DNA from: Nitrospirae bacterium RIFCSPHIGHO2_01_FULL_66_17
Lineage (GTDB): Bacteria; Nitrospirota; Nitrospiria; 2-01-FULL-66-17
Assembly (NCBI GenBank): GCA_001803875.1
Contig: MHEO01000019.1
Coordinates: 4,394 to 43,039, forward strand
Reading direction: 5' to 3'
Length of the DNA stretch: 38,646 nt
Part shown: positions 37,651 to 38,646 of the stretch, in pieces
Position numbering within the stretch: the stretch's first letter is position 1
Layout: each line of letters starts with the position of its first letter
Notes under the pieces: generated by a model
What the model was told of the DNA's origin: nothing
Seen by the model: the letters and a program-made list of their open reading frames with translations, nothing else
Database searches by the model: none
Translations under genes and position numbers: made by a program

Positions 37651-38646
37651 ATGCCCGAACTGCGGAAGGACCCCATCGTCAACCGGTGGGTGATCATCTC
37701 GACGGAGCGGTGGAAACGCCCCTCCGATTTCAAGATCCGCCGCGACCTGCCGGGGCGCTCGGCGCTGTGCCCGTTCTGTCCGGGCAACGAGGCGCTGACC
37801 CCGGCCGAGGTGCTCGCCTACCGCCCCGAGGGGGGGAAGGCGAACGCGCCCGGGTGGACCCTGCGCGTGGTGCCGAACAAATTCCCCGCGCTGCAGATCG
37901 AGGGCGCGTTGAACCGCGAGGGCGTCGGGATGTTCGACAAGATGACCGGCATCGGGGCGCACGAGGTGATCATCGAGTCGCCCGACCACAAGACGACACT
38001 CTCGTCCCTCCCCGACAAGGCGCTGGAGAACACCTTCTGGGCATACCGGGACCGGATCCTGGACCTGCGCAAGGACTCCCGCCTCCGCTACATCCTCATC
38101 TTCAAGAACCACGGCGTCGAGGCCGGCGCCTCGCTGGAGCACACCCACTCGCAGCTCATCGCGCTGCCGATCATCCCGATCCACGTCCTGGATGAATTGC
38201 ACGGCGCGAAGGAGCACTTCGCGGAGAAGGAGCGGTGCATCTACTGCGACATCCTCAAGCAGGAGATCAGCGACGGCAGCCGCCTCGTGTGCGAGAACGG
38301 CGATTTCGCGTGCCTGGCCCCGTTCGCCCCGCGCTTTCCCTTCGAGGTCTGGGTCCTGCCGAAGGCCCACGCCTCGAACTTCGAGGAGAGCCAGAAGTCG
38401 CAGTTTGAGTCGCTCGCGCGCCTGTTCTCGGAGGTCATGCGCCGCCTCGACCGCGCCCTCGACACGCCGCCCTACAACTTCATCCTCCACAGCGCGCCCC
38501 TGCGCGAGAAGGCCGACGACTACCACCACTGGCACTTCGAGATCATGCCGCGGCTCTCCGAGGTGGCGGGTTTCGAGCGCGGCTCGGGCTTCTACCTCAA
38601 CCCGACCCCGCCCGAGGAGGCGGCGAAGTTTTTGCGGGAGGTGGAG
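37651..38646 (+). CDS. galT: Galactose-1-phosphate uridylyltransferase (3' end cut by window)
   Basis: 332 codons are visible and the frame is open at the window end; the family is about 340-350 residues, so only a little is missing. It swaps UMP between UDP-glucose and galactose 1-phosphate through a histidine intermediate. The zinc Cys pair is C40/C43 (CPFC). The active-site motif is H164-T-H166-S-Q (usually HPHxQ), and a second HHWHFEIMPR site lies near the C-terminus. Thr in place of Pro in the first motif is typical of a broad bacterial GalT branch, so the natural nucleotidyl donor may differ. GGGGGGAG precedes the ATG. It is likely co-transcribed with the GH57 gene. Confidence 0.93.
   Translation, partial: MPELRKDPIVNRWVIISTERWKRPSDFKIRRDLPGRSALCPFCPGNEALTPAEVLAYRPEGGKANAPGWTLRVVPNKFPALQIEGALNREGVGMFDKMTGIGAHEVIIESPDHKTTLSSLPDKALENTFWAYRDRILDLRKDSRLRYILIFKNHGVEAGASLEHTHSQLIALPIIPIHVLDELHGAKEHFAEKERCIYCDILKQEISDGSRLVCENGDFACLAPFAPRFPFEVWVLPKAHASNFEESQKSQFESLARLFSEVMRRLDRALDTPPYNFILHSAPLREKADDYHHWHFEIMPRLSEVAGFERGSGFYLNPTPPEEAAKFLREVE

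Noticed and set aside
35331..37787. Upstream extension of the pdxS frame opposite the GH57 gene
   Set aside because: PdxS has a good start at 35330 with a ribosome-binding site and normal length; the extension has no family similarity and crosses both divergent promoters.
1..38646. CRISPR arrays, tRNA/rRNA genes, insertion sequences or attachment sites
   Set aside because: No regularly spaced repeats, transposase or integrase motifs, or tRNA-like cloverleaf sequences were noticed in reading either strand; genes are near-contiguous with uniform composition.

Overview
This G+C-rich window is a continuous stretch of bacterial chromosome with almost no spare DNA, and all of it reads as core or housekeeping content. 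No insertion sequence, phage gene, tRNA, rRNA or CRISPR array was seen. The host looks like a rod-shaped, Gram-negative-type bacterium. It has MreBCD/PBP2/RodA, a PBP1b-like bifunctional penicillin-binding protein, AsmA, a lipoprotein and PilZ. It also carries a complete Pup-proteasome locus, which outside Actinobacteria is best known from Nitrospirota (Leptospirillum-like) and a few related lineages such as NC10/Methylomirabilota. That assignment is an inference from gene content; a marker-gene phylogeny would settle it.

Layout. 1-947: the tail of a fibronectin-III-like protein and a PilZ protein. 990-2811: thiS-thiG-thiE (thiamine thiazole and coupling steps) behind a clear sigma70-type promoter. 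2808-9166: the proteasome operon mpa/arc-dop-pup-prcB-prcA-pafA, with its own promoter inside the 3' end of thiE, followed 1 bp later by an M23 peptidase gene (9168-10067). 10175-12094: an unrecognised protein, a membrane-anchored SurA_N-type protein (minus strand) and an RDD membrane protein. 12117-19179: the cell-shape operon mreB-mreC-mreD-mrdA-rodA-rng, then dprA and topA to 22661. 22806-26082: an ATP-grasp-like protein of unknown function overlapping a lysine 2,3-aminomutase-family gene, which in turn abuts dcd. 26281-26657: a cold-shock gene with a strong promoter, a structured leader and a terminator-like hairpin. 26673-33065: hemW (minus), divergent from a PBP1b-like gene, a TPR lipoprotein and an AsmA protein. 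33090-35330 (minus): a Fis-type regulator and pdxS-pdxT (pyridoxal phosphate synthase). 35457-38646: a GH57 glycosidase and a galT gene cut by the window end.

How it works together. Pup ends directly in Gly-Gly-Glu, so PafA can ligate it without prior deamidation. Dop then probably acts mainly to remove Pup. Mpa/ARC has the C-terminal Tyr-Leu that docks on the 20S core made by PrcA and PrcB. The gene order matches the actinobacterial dop-pup-prcB-prcA block.

The observations I consider most worth following are these: (i) the codons for the glycine-rich tails of both ThiS and Pup double as the Shine-Dalgarno sequence of the overlapping next gene; (ii) an identical 13-bp extended -10 promoter occurs before the ATP-grasp and PBP1b genes, each followed by a near-leaderless mini-ORF whose stop overlaps a possible start of the main gene; (iii) the hemW and PBP1b promoters overlap at the same -10 site; (iv) the ATP-grasp-like/KamA pair may be an uncharacterised beta-amino-acid module; (v) an envelope peptidase is coupled to the proteasome operon.
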